Source: Phyllobacterium calauticae
GTDB lineage: Bacteria; Pseudomonadota; Alphaproteobacteria; Rhizobiales; Rhizobiaceae
Direction: 5' to 3'
DNA length: 64,000 nucleotides
Assembly (NCBI RefSeq): GCF_019991125.1
Contig: NZ_JAGENB010000005.1
Coordinates: 248,001-312,000 of the forward strand
Part shown: piece by piece, positions 43,751 to 52,079 of the stretch
How positions within the stretch are numbered: the stretch's first letter is position 1
Layout: each line of letters starts with the position of its first letter
Notes under the pieces: model-generated
Told to the model about the DNA's origin: nothing
Databases searched by the model: none
Seen by the model: only the letters and a program-made list of their open reading frames with translations
Made by a program: the position numbers and the translations under genes

Positions 43751-46465
43751 TTACGATACCAGTTCTTTGAATATACCGTTTTTCTCCAAAAGAGTCGCGT
43801 GTGTTCCATCTTCGACCAAAGTCCCGCGATCGAATACAAGGACGCGATCGAACAGGTTTGCCAGTGAAGAATTAGCCAGCACCCAGATAATCGCGGGTGC
43901 GTGACCTTCCTCATGCAGATCCTGCATGATATTGCGCGTGATCTGATCCTGAACACGCTGGTCGAGTGCAGGCAGCGGCCGATTGAAAATCACATAATCG
44001 GACCGCTTGAGCAGAGCCCTGGCGACATTCAGCTTCTGTCTTTGCACATTGGTGATGCGTTTGCCGCCCGATCCGACGTCGAAATCAAGGCCGATAGACA
44101 AGACGCTGTCATAAAGCCCGAGTTCGTCAAAGAGATTGCGCAGGATGACGCGAATCCGATCCGGCCCATCGGCCTGCGCGTATCCGATCCTTCCGAACAG
44201 AACATTGTCCATCAGGTTAGCCGAAGTAATGAATTTCTTGGGATCGTAGCGTTCAATGACGGCCTTGAGATCATCCGGCAAATTCTTGTGGAAGCGAAGC
44301 CGTGCCTCGACAATTTTTGCCATGAGTTCATCGGTCAACAGACCGAAGCGGTGCCGCGGCTCGATGTAAGCAAAACTCAGGCGGATGATATTCGATCGTT
44401 CGTCGGGCGAGGCGGCGTCAAAATCGCGTCCCTGCAGCTTCTGCAACAGCAATTGATAGGCCGGAATATCGTCCGCCGTCATGAAGGTGAGCTGCTGGAA
44501 GAACGGATGGTCCGGCGGCAGGTCCTCGAACAGTTCGATGGCGTTGGCCGCAATTTCCAGACCCATCTTGTAAAGATCGACATTGAGGCCGCTCTCGCGC
44601 AGGATCGAGCGGAAATAGGGATGGGCGGCAAGTCGAAGATTGGTCATCATCGGCCGCTTCACCGTGCCGAAGAGGAGATTTTCACCGATGGTTGCCTGCG
44701 GATTATAGACCTTCGGTTCAAACGGGACGACGAGCCCGTCAAGGTTTTCATCCTGGAGGGTTTTGCGAAGCGCCTGCCGCAGTTCGACGATGCGGCCCGT
44801 CAGGTCGGAATGGGTTGCGGTGTCCACCTGCGAGCGAAGCGCCAGATCGACGATGTCCTGCGAGATCATGACCGCTTCGAGCACCGGCCGCACGACGCTG
44901 AAAAGATCCTGGGGTCCCGTGACGCCGGCAGATTGGTAGTCGACCCAATCACTGTTGAGATCAAGGTCCGGATTGCCGGCAAGCCGCGCTTCGTTGATGT
45001 TCCATTTGTATTTGGCGGCCTTGGTCCCGTCATATTCGACCTTGGTCAGGGGCGCATGCTTGAGGCCATAGAGAAGGTTGTCGCGCAGCGTTCCGTGGAA
45101 GAAATAGGCATCGGAGGCGGCATAGGCGATGCGCCGCCCGGTGATCGATTCCGGCAGCTCGAGAATATCCGTGCCGTCAATGGTGATGCGGCCGGAATCA
45201 GGCCAGATCAGGCGGCCGAAGGCTTCCGCCATCGCCTCGCCGCCGCCGCCGCTTGCGCCGACGATGGCCACCGTCTCGCCCAGTTTGATCTCGAGCGAGA
45301 CGTGCTCGACAAGGCGCGCACCGCTATCGTCTGAGAGGGTAAGGTTCACCGCATTCAGCGAATGTTCCAGTTTTCCCACCGGTTCGCGCACAACCGCCTG
45401 GATATGCGGATCGACCAGCATATCGACATTGAACTGCTCGACGACCTGCGCATATTTCACCTGCACATCCTGGCGCGACTGATCCCAGTCGATCAGTTCC
45501 TTCAGCGGTCCGGGCAAATCCTTGTAGGCATTGATGACCGCAACCAGCTGGCCGATATCCAGCCGGCCCTGCAGGGCGAGAACGCCGCCAATGGAATAGA
45601 AGAGGAAGGGCGTGATCTGTGCGAGGAAGTTGTTGATGAATTTGACCAGGAATTTCCACTGGTAAAGATCGTAGCGGATGGAGAAGATCAGCCCCAGACG
45701 CGCCGCAATATCCGCGCGTTCATAATTGGACGTGTCGTTGCCGTGAATGGTGCCGATACCATCGACGATCTCACCGACGCGGCCCGAAAGCTCGCGTGCC
45801 GTCAACTGACGCTGCCGCCCGAGCTCCAGCAATCGTTTGCGCATGCGCGGAATGACGACGCCCTGCACGGCAACAATCCCGGCGGCAATCATGCCAAGCC
45901 AGAAATTCTGCAGAATGATGAAGACAAGCGCCGTGATGGCCTGTCCGCCGAGGAGGGCTGGCTGAACGAACGCATCGCCGGTGAAACCGCCCATCGGCTC
46001 CACCTCATCCTTGATCATCGTTGCAATTTCGGCCGATTTTACCCTTTTGAACTGGCTCGGGGGAAACCGCAGAACGCGATCGATCAATTCAAAGCGGATG
46101 CGGCGCAACATGCGCTCGCCCAGCCGGCCCTTATAGGTGTTGATGTAGAGCTTGAAGAGGCCGTTGATCACCACAAGCAGCAGAAACACAAGGCTCAGCG
46201 CCATCAGCATTTCGAAGCGCGTCAGCTGGAGCCCTTTGAAGAACATCACCTTGCCGAAATAGGGCAGCGTATACTGGATGCGCATGAAGGTCTGCGTTGC
46301 GCCTTCCACTTCGAATCCCGTGCCCTGTATGGGGCCGTTGACAATCTGTTTCGGCAAATCGAACGACAGGAAATACGGGATCATCGAGGCCGCAACGACC
46401 ATCAATATCCATATTTGCTGGAACCGCGTGTTCGACCAGATATAGCGCGTTAAACTTTTTTCCAT
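43751..46465 (-). CDS. ABC-transporter-like membrane protein with degenerate, expanded nucleotide-binding domain
   Basis: 904 residues. Residues 1-370 are an ABC exporter membrane domain (about six segments). The nucleotide-binding part is strange: Walker A reads GASGGGGEAM (403-412), with no Lys-Ser/Thr; Walker B reads VIFNRPLPALD (825-835) with no Asp-Glu; the H-loop histidine is missing (IIWVLANSS). The signature survives as GSGGKRITNVQRQKL. About 280 extra residues separate Q-loop and signature, with three related motifs, TLRDNLLYG, TIGENLLFG and NLMDNVLFG. ATP hydrolysis is unlikely. ATG at 46465 starts the family-like MEKSLTRYIW; a longer frame adds 36 poor residues. It is co-transcribed with the cNMP-binding protein. 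Confidence 0.88.
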   Translation of the reverse strand: MEKSLTRYIWSNTRFQQIWILMVVAASMIPYFLSFDLPKQIVNGPIQGTGFEVEGATQTFMRIQYTLPYFGKVMFFKGLQLTRFEMLMALSLVFLLLVVINGLFKLYINTYKGRLGERMLRRIRFELIDRVLRFPPSQFKRVKSAEIATMIKDEVEPMGGFTGDAFVQPALLGGQAITALVFIILQNFWLGMIAAGIVAVQGVVIPRMRKRLLELGRQRQLTARELSGRVGEIVDGIGTIHGNDTSNYERADIAARLGLIFSIRYDLYQWKFLVKFINNFLAQITPFLFYSIGGVLALQGRLDIGQLVAVINAYKDLPGPLKELIDWDQSRQDVQVKYAQVVEQFNVDMLVDPHIQAVVREPVGKLEHSLNAVNLTLSDDSGARLVEHVSLEIKLGETVAIVGASGGGGEAMAEAFGRLIWPDSGRITIDGTDILELPESITGRRIAYAASDAYFFHGTLRDNLLYGLKHAPLTKVEYDGTKAAKYKWNINEARLAGNPDLDLNSDWVDYQSAGVTGPQDLFSVVRPVLEAVMISQDIVDLALRSQVDTATHSDLTGRIVELRQALRKTLQDENLDGLVVPFEPKVYNPQATIGENLLFGTVKRPMMTNLRLAAHPYFRSILRESGLNVDLYKMGLEIAANAIELFEDLPPDHPFFQQLTFMTADDIPAYQLLLQKLQGRDFDAASPDERSNIIRLSFAYIEPRHRFGLLTDELMAKIVEARLRFHKNLPDDLKAVIERYDPKKFITSANLMDNVLFGRIGYAQADGPDRIRVILRNLFDELGLYDSVLSIGLDFDVGSGGKRITNVQRQKLNVARALLKRSDYVIFNRPLPALDQRVQDQITRNIMQDLHEEGHAPAIIWVLANSSLANLFDRVLVFDRGTLVEDGTHATLLEKNGIFKELVS

Positions 46466-46752
46466 GGGTAACCGTAAGCTGTCAAATAAGCTGAATTCTG
46501 AACAATTCGAATAGGTTGTATTCCGGTGAGAGCCTCCTTTTGAAACCGTTCGGTGCAATGACGTGGAGGGCAAAAATGGATGGTAATGTCTATATCTTCC
46601 AGGATTGGCAGGAATCCCCCGAACCTTTCAACTGTTCAGTTTACAACACAGGGTAGCCGAACGCTATATGGTCACACCCAATTGTATGGATATCCGGGGG
46701 CTGGGGCACGGACGTTTTTCAGTCCCCGCTCAGCACGCGGAAATGTCTTCGT

Positions 46753-47811
46753 TTACGGCTCGTCCCGCGATGCCCGATAAGCGGCCATGAAACGCGGAGC
46801 CGCTTCGGCAACGGCGCTCAGCGAATAGCCGCCCTCCTGCACGATAACCGCAGGCAGATTGACAGCCCCCCACAGAGCGCCGATTTCCGCATAGGCGTCC
46901 GTGGTCACCTTCAGGCGTGAGAGCGGGTCGTCGTGGTGGGCGTCCCAACCCGCCGATATCACCAGCGCCGTCGATCCATGCGCGGCCACGGCGGCGGCAA
47001 GCCGACGGTTGGCGTCGATAAATGCGGCATCGCCGCTGCCTTCGGACAGAGGCAGGTTGAGATTGGTACCCTGGCCTGCGCCTGCTCCCGTTTCGTCGGC
47101 ATAGCCGCTGTAGTGCGGATAGTAGTTGGATGGGTCGGTGTGGGTGGAGCCGAAGAACACGTCGTCACGGGTGTAGAAAATGGCCTGGGTGCCATCGCCG
47201 TGATGGGTGTCGAAATCGATGATGGCAACGCGATCATGGCGCTTGCGCAGATGCTGGGCGACAATGGCTGCATTGTTGAAATAGCAGAAACCCGCGGCGC
47301 GGTCCGCATAGGCGTGATGGCCGGGCGGGCGGCAAAGGGCGAATGACTGGCGCGCGCCATTCAGGACGGCATCGGCAGCGGCAATGGCCGTCTGGGCCGA
47401 GGCATAGGCAGCCGCGTAGGTGTGCTCCATCATCGCGCAGGACAGGCCGTTGATGTACCAGCCCGCCTGACCCAGAATGCCTGTCGGGCGCGGACGTGCG
47501 CGCACGCCGAAATCCCGGCCGGCGCCCTGATAGGAATTCACATTGGGCAAAACCTCCGGCCCGTGGTTGGGCAGTTGCATGAACCTGTCATAGGCGGTTT
47601 GCAGGAATGCGACGTAGTGATCGGCATGCACGGCAAGGATGGGATCGAGCCCGGCATCGCCCGGCTCTTCCTGCGCCAATCCAAGTTCGGCGAGAGCATC
47701 GATCAGGGTATGGGCGCGTGCCGGGTTCTCAAGCGGGTCGGTGATCCTGCCATTGATCATGTATTGCTTGGGTTGATGGGCCATCTGCCGGCTGTCAAAG
47801 AACAGTTTCAT
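46753..47811 (-). CDS. Histone-deacetylase-superfamily protein, acetylpolyamine-amidohydrolase-like
   Basis: 352 residues, usual length for bacterial acetylpolyamine amidohydrolases. Catalytic text is complete: RPPGHHAYADRAAGFCYFNNAA (tandem His), IDFDTHHGDGTQ (Asp-x-His zinc ligands), STHTDPSNYYP and SAGWDAHHDDPLSRL (third zinc Asp), with a late EGGYS. The N-terminus MKLFFDSRQMAHQPKQYMINGRI fits the polyamine-type subgroup. It would remove acetyl groups from small amines in the cytoplasm. It is monocistronic; the gap to the ABC gene (46466-46752, about 287 bases) holds no clear feature. Confidence 0.88.
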   Translation of the reverse strand: MKLFFDSRQMAHQPKQYMINGRITDPLENPARAHTLIDALAELGLAQEEPGDAGLDPILAVHADHYVAFLQTAYDRFMQLPNHGPEVLPNVNSYQGAGRDFGVRARPRPTGILGQAGWYINGLSCAMMEHTYAAAYASAQTAIAAADAVLNGARQSFALCRPPGHHAYADRAAGFCYFNNAAIVAQHLRKRHDRVAIIDFDTHHGDGTQAIFYTRDDVFFGSTHTDPSNYYPHYSGYADETGAGAGQGTNLNLPLSEGSGDAAFIDANRRLAAAVAAHGSTALVISAGWDAHHDDPLSRLKVTTDAYAEIGALWGAVNLPAVIVQEGGYSLSAVAEAAPRFMAAYRASRDEP

Positions 47812-48000
47812 GCGTTCCGTCGCTTTGTCACGGTGAGTCGTAGCGAAAGCTTATTCGCTGCCGCAGGCAATGCAATCCGGGAAGTCTTGCTGCAACCGAA
47901 CCAGCCCGCCCTGATTGGTATTTCACGGGGCTTTGCTTTTACTGATCATGCTTAACCGGAACTTAACGGGCTCATCCTAATGTAGAGATAAGGGGCGGGG

Positions 48001-48025
48001 TCCCCAGAGTTAATCACCTTGGGGA
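48001..48025 (+). promoter_or_regulatory. Leader hairpin overlapping the ribosome-binding site of the next gene
   Basis: TCCCCA-N13-TGGGGA. The right arm contains the GGGGA that serves as ribosome-binding site seven bases before the ATG at 48032. If it folds in the mRNA it would hide that site. Short stem, so the confidence is low. Confidence 0.35.
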
Positions 48026-48031
48026 TTGATA

Positions 48032-48712
48032 ATGCGTTATACGAAAACGTTCCTTTCTGCTGCCTCCTTCTTCTCTCTGCTTGGCAGCCATGTTCTTGCG
48101 GCTGATCTTGGTCCGGCGACTTTTCCGGAACGGGCGCCGTATATGCCGGTTGAGACAGCATCGGGCTGGTATCTGCGCGGCGACGTTGCCTACAATTTTT
48201 CGTCAACGGTCAAGGCTCATGTTGATTATCCCGGCGGCAGTACGCCAAGCGAATATGAGTTGAAGCGGGGCTTCTCGCCCTTCATCGGCGTGGGCTATCA
48301 GTTCAATAACTACCTGCGTGCGGACGCAACCGTCGGTTACAGTCAGCGCGACAGCAACTACTATGAAACGACGACGGATCTGTGGGAAGCCATGGCGAAC
48401 GCCTATGTTGACCTTGGCAATTACTACGGAATTACACCCTATGTGGGCGGCGGCATCGGCTTTGCCAATGTCAATTACGACTATCAGGGTCCCGTCGATG
48501 CACGGCTTAAATCCGGCGGCACAAACCGCTTTGAATGGGCGCTCATGGCCGGTATTGCGGTTGATATAACCCCGCGCCTCAAGCTGGATCTGGGCTATCG
48601 CTATGCGGATATCGGCGGCAAGGACCTGTATCAGAATGGCGATGTGACCATCCGCGACGATGGCATCAAAACCCATCAGATCCGGGCGGGTGTTCGCTTC
48701 AACACCTGGTGA
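48032..48712 (+). CDS. Outer-membrane beta-barrel protein (Omp25/31-like or related)
   Basis: 226 residues. Signal peptide MRYTKTFLSAASFFSLLGSHVLAA, then a short exposed part and a barrel with alternating aromatic residues: GWYLRGDVAYNF, FSPFIGVGYQFNNYLRADATVGY, ANAYVDLGNYYGITPYVGGGIGFANVNY, FEWALMAGIAVDITPRLKLDLGYRY and a terminal IRAGVRFNTW. The ATG at 48032 is used; a TTG two codons earlier is less likely. It lacks the TGFYAG opening of classical Omp25/31 but has the same architecture. It precedes the glyoxalase-fold gene by 55 bases on the same strand. Confidence 0.85.
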   Translation: MRYTKTFLSAASFFSLLGSHVLAADLGPATFPERAPYMPVETASGWYLRGDVAYNFSSTVKAHVDYPGGSTPSEYELKRGFSPFIGVGYQFNNYLRADATVGYSQRDSNYYETTTDLWEAMANAYVDLGNYYGITPYVGGGIGFANVNYDYQGPVDARLKSGGTNRFEWALMAGIAVDITPRLKLDLGYRYADIGGKDLYQNGDVTIRDDGIKTHQIRAGVRFNTW

Positions 48713-48767
48713 TCCGCACTGGCATGCCGGTTTGCCACCGCTTTCCGGGACAGCAGATAGGAAACCA

Positions 48768-49184
48768 ATGTTCTCGCGCTTTCATCACGTTGCCGTCATT
48801 TGCAGTGACTACGACCGCTCGAAGCAGTTTTATACCGAGAAGCTCGGCTACGGGATCATTGCTGAAAACTGGCGCCCGGACAGCCAGTCATGGAAGTGCG
48901 ATCTGAGATCCGGCGATACCCAGATCGAACTGTTTCACTTTCCGCATTCTCCCGCACGTCCGTCGCGCCCCGAAGCCTGCGGGCTGCGGCACCTGGCTTT
49001 TGCCGTCGCGTCCGTAGAGGACACGCTGGCCTGGCTGCACGCGCGGGGCGTTGCAACCGAACCGGTGCGGATTGATCCCTATACCAAGCGCGCATTCGCC
49101 TTCTTCGCCGATCCGGATGGACTTCCCATAGAAGTTTATGAGGTTGGTCAGGGGCAGGACCCGGAAGTCAAGGAAGGTGCGTAA
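48768..49184 (+). CDS. Glyoxalase/VOC-fold protein
   Basis: 138 residues, two beta-alpha-beta-beta-beta units: FHHVAVICSDYDRSKQFYTEKLGYGII and LRHLAFAVASVEDTLAWLHARGV, ending FAFFADPDGLPIEVYEV. The metal ligands expected from the family (His6, Glu in IELFHF, His in LRHLAF, Glu in IEVYE) are present, similar to the SMU1112c/YaeR glyoxalase-I-like group. Substrate unknown. It converges with the LysR gene, overlapping by 17 bases. The ATG at 48768 gives the expected MFSRFHHVAV start. Confidence 0.85.
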   Translation: MFSRFHHVAVICSDYDRSKQFYTEKLGYGIIAENWRPDSQSWKCDLRSGDTQIELFHFPHSPARPSRPEACGLRHLAFAVASVEDTLAWLHARGVATEPVRIDPYTKRAFAFFADPDGLPIEVYEVGQGQDPEVKEGA

Positions 49185-50058
49185 ACCTCTGTGATATCCA
49201 GTCAATGAACACGCGCACCCTTGGCGAAAGCTGGCGGTTGCGCGGATAGAGCAGGGAAACCGGGGTCGGTGAGATCGGGAAATCAGGCAGAACGTGGACA
49301 AGCGTGCCTGCGGCCAGGTCGGCTTCGGCGTGATAGCGCGGGATCTGGATCAGTCCGAGCCCCAGTCTTGCGGTCGTCACGTAGCTCTCAGCCGCATTGA
49401 CCCAGACAGGTGCCGGCAGGGTGATGGTGCGAATGGTGCCTTCCACGAGGAACTCGAGTGGCAGGATCGTGCCTGTCGCGGTTGAACGAAAGCCAACCAT
49501 CTGATGCCCTGCAAGGTTGTCCGGATGCTGCGGCATGCCGAACCGCTCGATGTAGCCGGGTGAGGCCAGCGTGATCTCGTCGAGCATGCCCACGCGCTTG
49601 GCGATCATATCGCTGTCGGCGAGATCGCCGACGCGCAGCACGCAATCGACACCCTCACGCACGAGATCAACGAGACGATCCCCTTCACTCATATAAAACT
49701 GTATCCCGGGATAGGTCTGCAGGAATGCCGGCAGTCCGGGCAGAAGGAAGTGCCGGGCCAGCGTTCCATGCACATCCACCCGCAGCGGCCCTTTCGGTTT
49801 TGCCCCGGCAAACGCACCTTCGGCGTCCTCGATGTCAGCCAGAATGGCAAGACACCGCTGGTAATAGGCCTCGCCATCCAGCGTCGGGCTGACATGCCGG
49901 GTGGTCCGTTGCAACAGGCCGGTGCCCAGCCGCGCTTCCAGCTGTTGCACCGCATTGGTCACGGTCGAACGCGGCAAGCCGATATCTTCCGCCGCCAGCG
50001 TGAAACTGCGGCGCTCGACGACGCGGGCAAAAACCCGCATGGCATCCAATGTGTCCAT
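49168..50058 (-). CDS. LysR-family transcriptional regulator
   Basis: 296 residues. N-terminal winged helix (MDTLDAMRVFARVVERRSFTLAAEDIGLPRSTVTNAVQQLEARLGTGLLQR) and a PBP-like effector domain (GPLRVDVHGTLARHFLLPGLPAFLQTYPGIQF), as in the CrgA-like branch. The ATG at 50058 is preferred over a TTG three codons upstream. It is divergent from two SDR genes, separated by 113 bases that hold a T-N11-A type motif, so it probably controls them; the inducer is unknown. Confidence 0.9.
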   Translation of the reverse strand: MDTLDAMRVFARVVERRSFTLAAEDIGLPRSTVTNAVQQLEARLGTGLLQRTTRHVSPTLDGEAYYQRCLAILADIEDAEGAFAGAKPKGPLRVDVHGTLARHFLLPGLPAFLQTYPGIQFYMSEGDRLVDLVREGVDCVLRVGDLADSDMIAKRVGMLDEITLASPGYIERFGMPQHPDNLAGHQMVGFRSTATGTILPLEFLVEGTIRTITLPAPVWVNAAESYVTTARLGLGLIQIPRYHAEADLAAGTLVHVLPDFPISPTPVSLLYPRNRQLSPRVRVFIDWISQRFTHLP

Positions 50059-50074
50059 TGTTCTCAAATCTCGA

Positions 50075-50091
50075 ATAGTGATGCCAGTTAT
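50075..50091. promoter_or_regulatory. Candidate LysR-type operator
   Basis: ATA-N11-TAT (T-N11-A pattern) between the divergent LysR and SDR genes. The motif is short and degenerate by nature; its location in the shared promoter is the main support. Confidence 0.35.
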
Positions 50092-50171
50092 CGCATGATT
50101 ATCCCGAAAAAGAAATGATGCATGGTGCCTTCATCAACAGCGCTGCGGCGCAGACATGAAGGAGAAAGACC

Positions 50172-50912
50172 ATGACACAAGCCAAAAAGAAGATCGCAAT
50201 CGTCACTGGCGCATCGCGCGGTATCGGTGCAGCCATCGCCCGGCGCCTGGCGTCGGATGATTTCACAGTCGTCATCAATTATTCCGGCGATGCTGCGCCA
50301 GCTGAAGAACTGGCTCGCCGGATCGAAGCGAGCGGCGGCAGGGCTTTGACCGCCAAGGCCGACGTCAGTGATGCGCAGGCGGTTGCGCGCATGTTCGATG
50401 CGGCCGAAGCCGCGTTCGGCGGTGTCGATGTGCTCGTCAACAATGCCGGTATTCTCAAGACGCTTCCCCTCGCCGAAACCAGCGATGCGGAGTTTGACCG
50501 CCATTTCGGCATCAACGTCAAGGGAACGTTCAATACCCTGCGCGAAGCCGCCAGGCGGTTGAATGATGGCGGCCGGATCGTCAATTTCTCCAGCACCACC
50601 CTCGCGCTGAACATGCCAGGTTATGCCGTTTACAACGGCACCAAGGCTGCCGTCGAAGCGTTCACCCGCGTCTTTGCCAAGGAACTGCGCGGCCGCAACA
50701 TCACTGTCAATGCCGTGGCTCCCGGACCGATCGCCACCGACCTGTTCCTGAACGGCAAGAGCGACGAGCTTGTCGCGCAGTTTGCCAAGATGCCGCCGCT
50801 CGAGCGGTTGGGCCAGCCGGACGATATCGCCAGCGTCGTTGCCTTCCTTGCTGGCCCCGATGCCGGCTGGATCAATGGCCAGATCCTGCGTGCCAATGGC
50901 GGCGTCGCCTGA
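50172..50912 (+). CDS. SDR-family oxidoreductase (FabG-like)
   Basis: 246 residues, classical short-chain dehydrogenase. Cofactor motif VTGASRGIGAAIARRL with NADP-type surroundings, the NNAG motif (VLVNNAGIL), catalytic Ser (NFSSTTLAL) and Tyr-x3-Lys (YAVYNGTKAAVEAF). C-terminus GPDAGWINGQILRANGGVA is the usual FabG-like end. First of two SDR genes next to a divergent LysR gene. Substrate unknown. Confidence 0.9.
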   Translation: MTQAKKKIAIVTGASRGIGAAIARRLASDDFTVVINYSGDAAPAEELARRIEASGGRALTAKADVSDAQAVARMFDAAEAAFGGVDVLVNNAGILKTLPLAETSDAEFDRHFGINVKGTFNTLREAARRLNDGGRIVNFSSTTLALNMPGYAVYNGTKAAVEAFTRVFAKELRGRNITVNAVAPGPIATDLFLNGKSDELVAQFAKMPPLERLGQPDDIASVVAFLAGPDAGWINGQILRANGGVA

Positions 50913-50954
50913 CCTGTATCTCCTGCAGACAACCATCACGAAACAGGAAGGACT

Positions 50955-51887
50955 ATGATCATGAACAAGCAAGTTATCGTCGTCACCGGCGCGTCCAGCG
51001 GTTTTGGTGCGCTCACGGCCCGTGCCCTGGCAAAGGCAGGCCATACGGTTTACGCCGGAATGCGGGCGACTGAGGGGCGCAACGCGCCGCAGGTCGCCGA
51101 GGCAGCCGCCTTCGCCGCTGAACATGGCGTTGATCTGCGTTCGGTGGAACTCGACGTTGCTTCCGACGTATCCGTGGAAGCCGGTATAGCCAAAATCATC
51201 GCCGAGGCGGGCCGTCTCGATGTGGTCATGCACAATGCCGGTCATATGTCTTTCGGTCCCGCTGAGGCATTCACACCGGAACAGTTCGCCGAACTCTATG
51301 ACATCAACGTGCTGTCGACGCAGCGGGTCAACCGCGCGGCACTCCCGCATCTGCGCAGGCAGGAAAAGGGGTTGGTTGTCTGGGTTTCCTCCTCCAGCAC
51401 CCGCGGCGGCACGCCGCCATACCTGTCGCCCTATTTCGCTGCCAAGGCGGCAATGGATTCGCTCGCCGTATCCTATGCAGCGGAACTCACCCGCTGGGGT
51501 ATTGAAACTGCAATCATCGTTCCCGGCGCCTTCACCAAGGGCACCAATCACTTTGCCCATTCCGGTTCGCCCGCCGACAAGGAACGGGCGGCGGAGTACA
51601 ATGAAGGGCCCTATGCTGGTGTTTCGGAACAGGCCCTGAAAGGCCTCGCTGCGCTGGAGCCAGCCGACGCGGATGCCGGTGCCGTCGCCACGGCGATTGT
51701 CGATGTGATTGGCATGCCGTTCGGAACCCGCCCGTTCCGCACGCATATCGATCCGTCGCAGGATGGCGCCGAGATCGTCAACGGCGTCGCGGACCGCGTC
51801 CGCGCCGAGATGTTCCGGCGCATTGGTCTTGAAGATCTGCTGAAGCCGAAGGGCGCGCAGGGCCGTCCGCCCCGGTCGATCCGGTAG
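50955..51887 (+). CDS. SDR-family oxidoreductase
   Basis: 310 residues, longer than classical SDRs at the C-terminal end. Motifs: VTGASSGFGALTARALAKAGHTVYAGMR (cofactor), VMHNAGHMSFG, WVSSSSTRGG (Ser) and YLSPYFAAKAAMDSL (Tyr-x3-Lys). An AGGAAGG ribosome-binding site precedes two nearby ATGs (50955 and 50961). It lies 42 bases after the first SDR gene and is probably in the same LysR-controlled unit. The 192 bases after it show no feature. Confidence 0.9.
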   Translation: MIMNKQVIVVTGASSGFGALTARALAKAGHTVYAGMRATEGRNAPQVAEAAAFAAEHGVDLRSVELDVASDVSVEAGIAKIIAEAGRLDVVMHNAGHMSFGPAEAFTPEQFAELYDINVLSTQRVNRAALPHLRRQEKGLVVWVSSSSTRGGTPPYLSPYFAAKAAMDSLAVSYAAELTRWGIETAIIVPGAFTKGTNHFAHSGSPADKERAAEYNEGPYAGVSEQALKGLAALEPADADAGAVATAIVDVIGMPFGTRPFRTHIDPSQDGAEIVNGVADRVRAEMFRRIGLEDLLKPKGAQGRPPRSIR

Positions 51888-52079
51888 GCATCCTTTCGCC
51901 GCGGCCCGGCCGGACACCTCGCGGATGTTACCAGACGATTCCAGCTTGCCCGAACCGCCGATCTTTGGTTTGTCCAGCGCGAAATTGGGCTATGTTCGGA
52001 GCAATCTAGCTTGTATGGGTTGGAGCCGGGCCAGCGGTGCCTGGACGGAGCGGGAATTCATAAAAACCGAAGGGCGGAC

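Noticed and set aside
43751-46465. The ABC protein as a frameshifted or chimeric gene
   Set aside because: A single uninterrupted frame of over 900 codons with normal codon use and preserved signature region; decay would be expected to leave stops.
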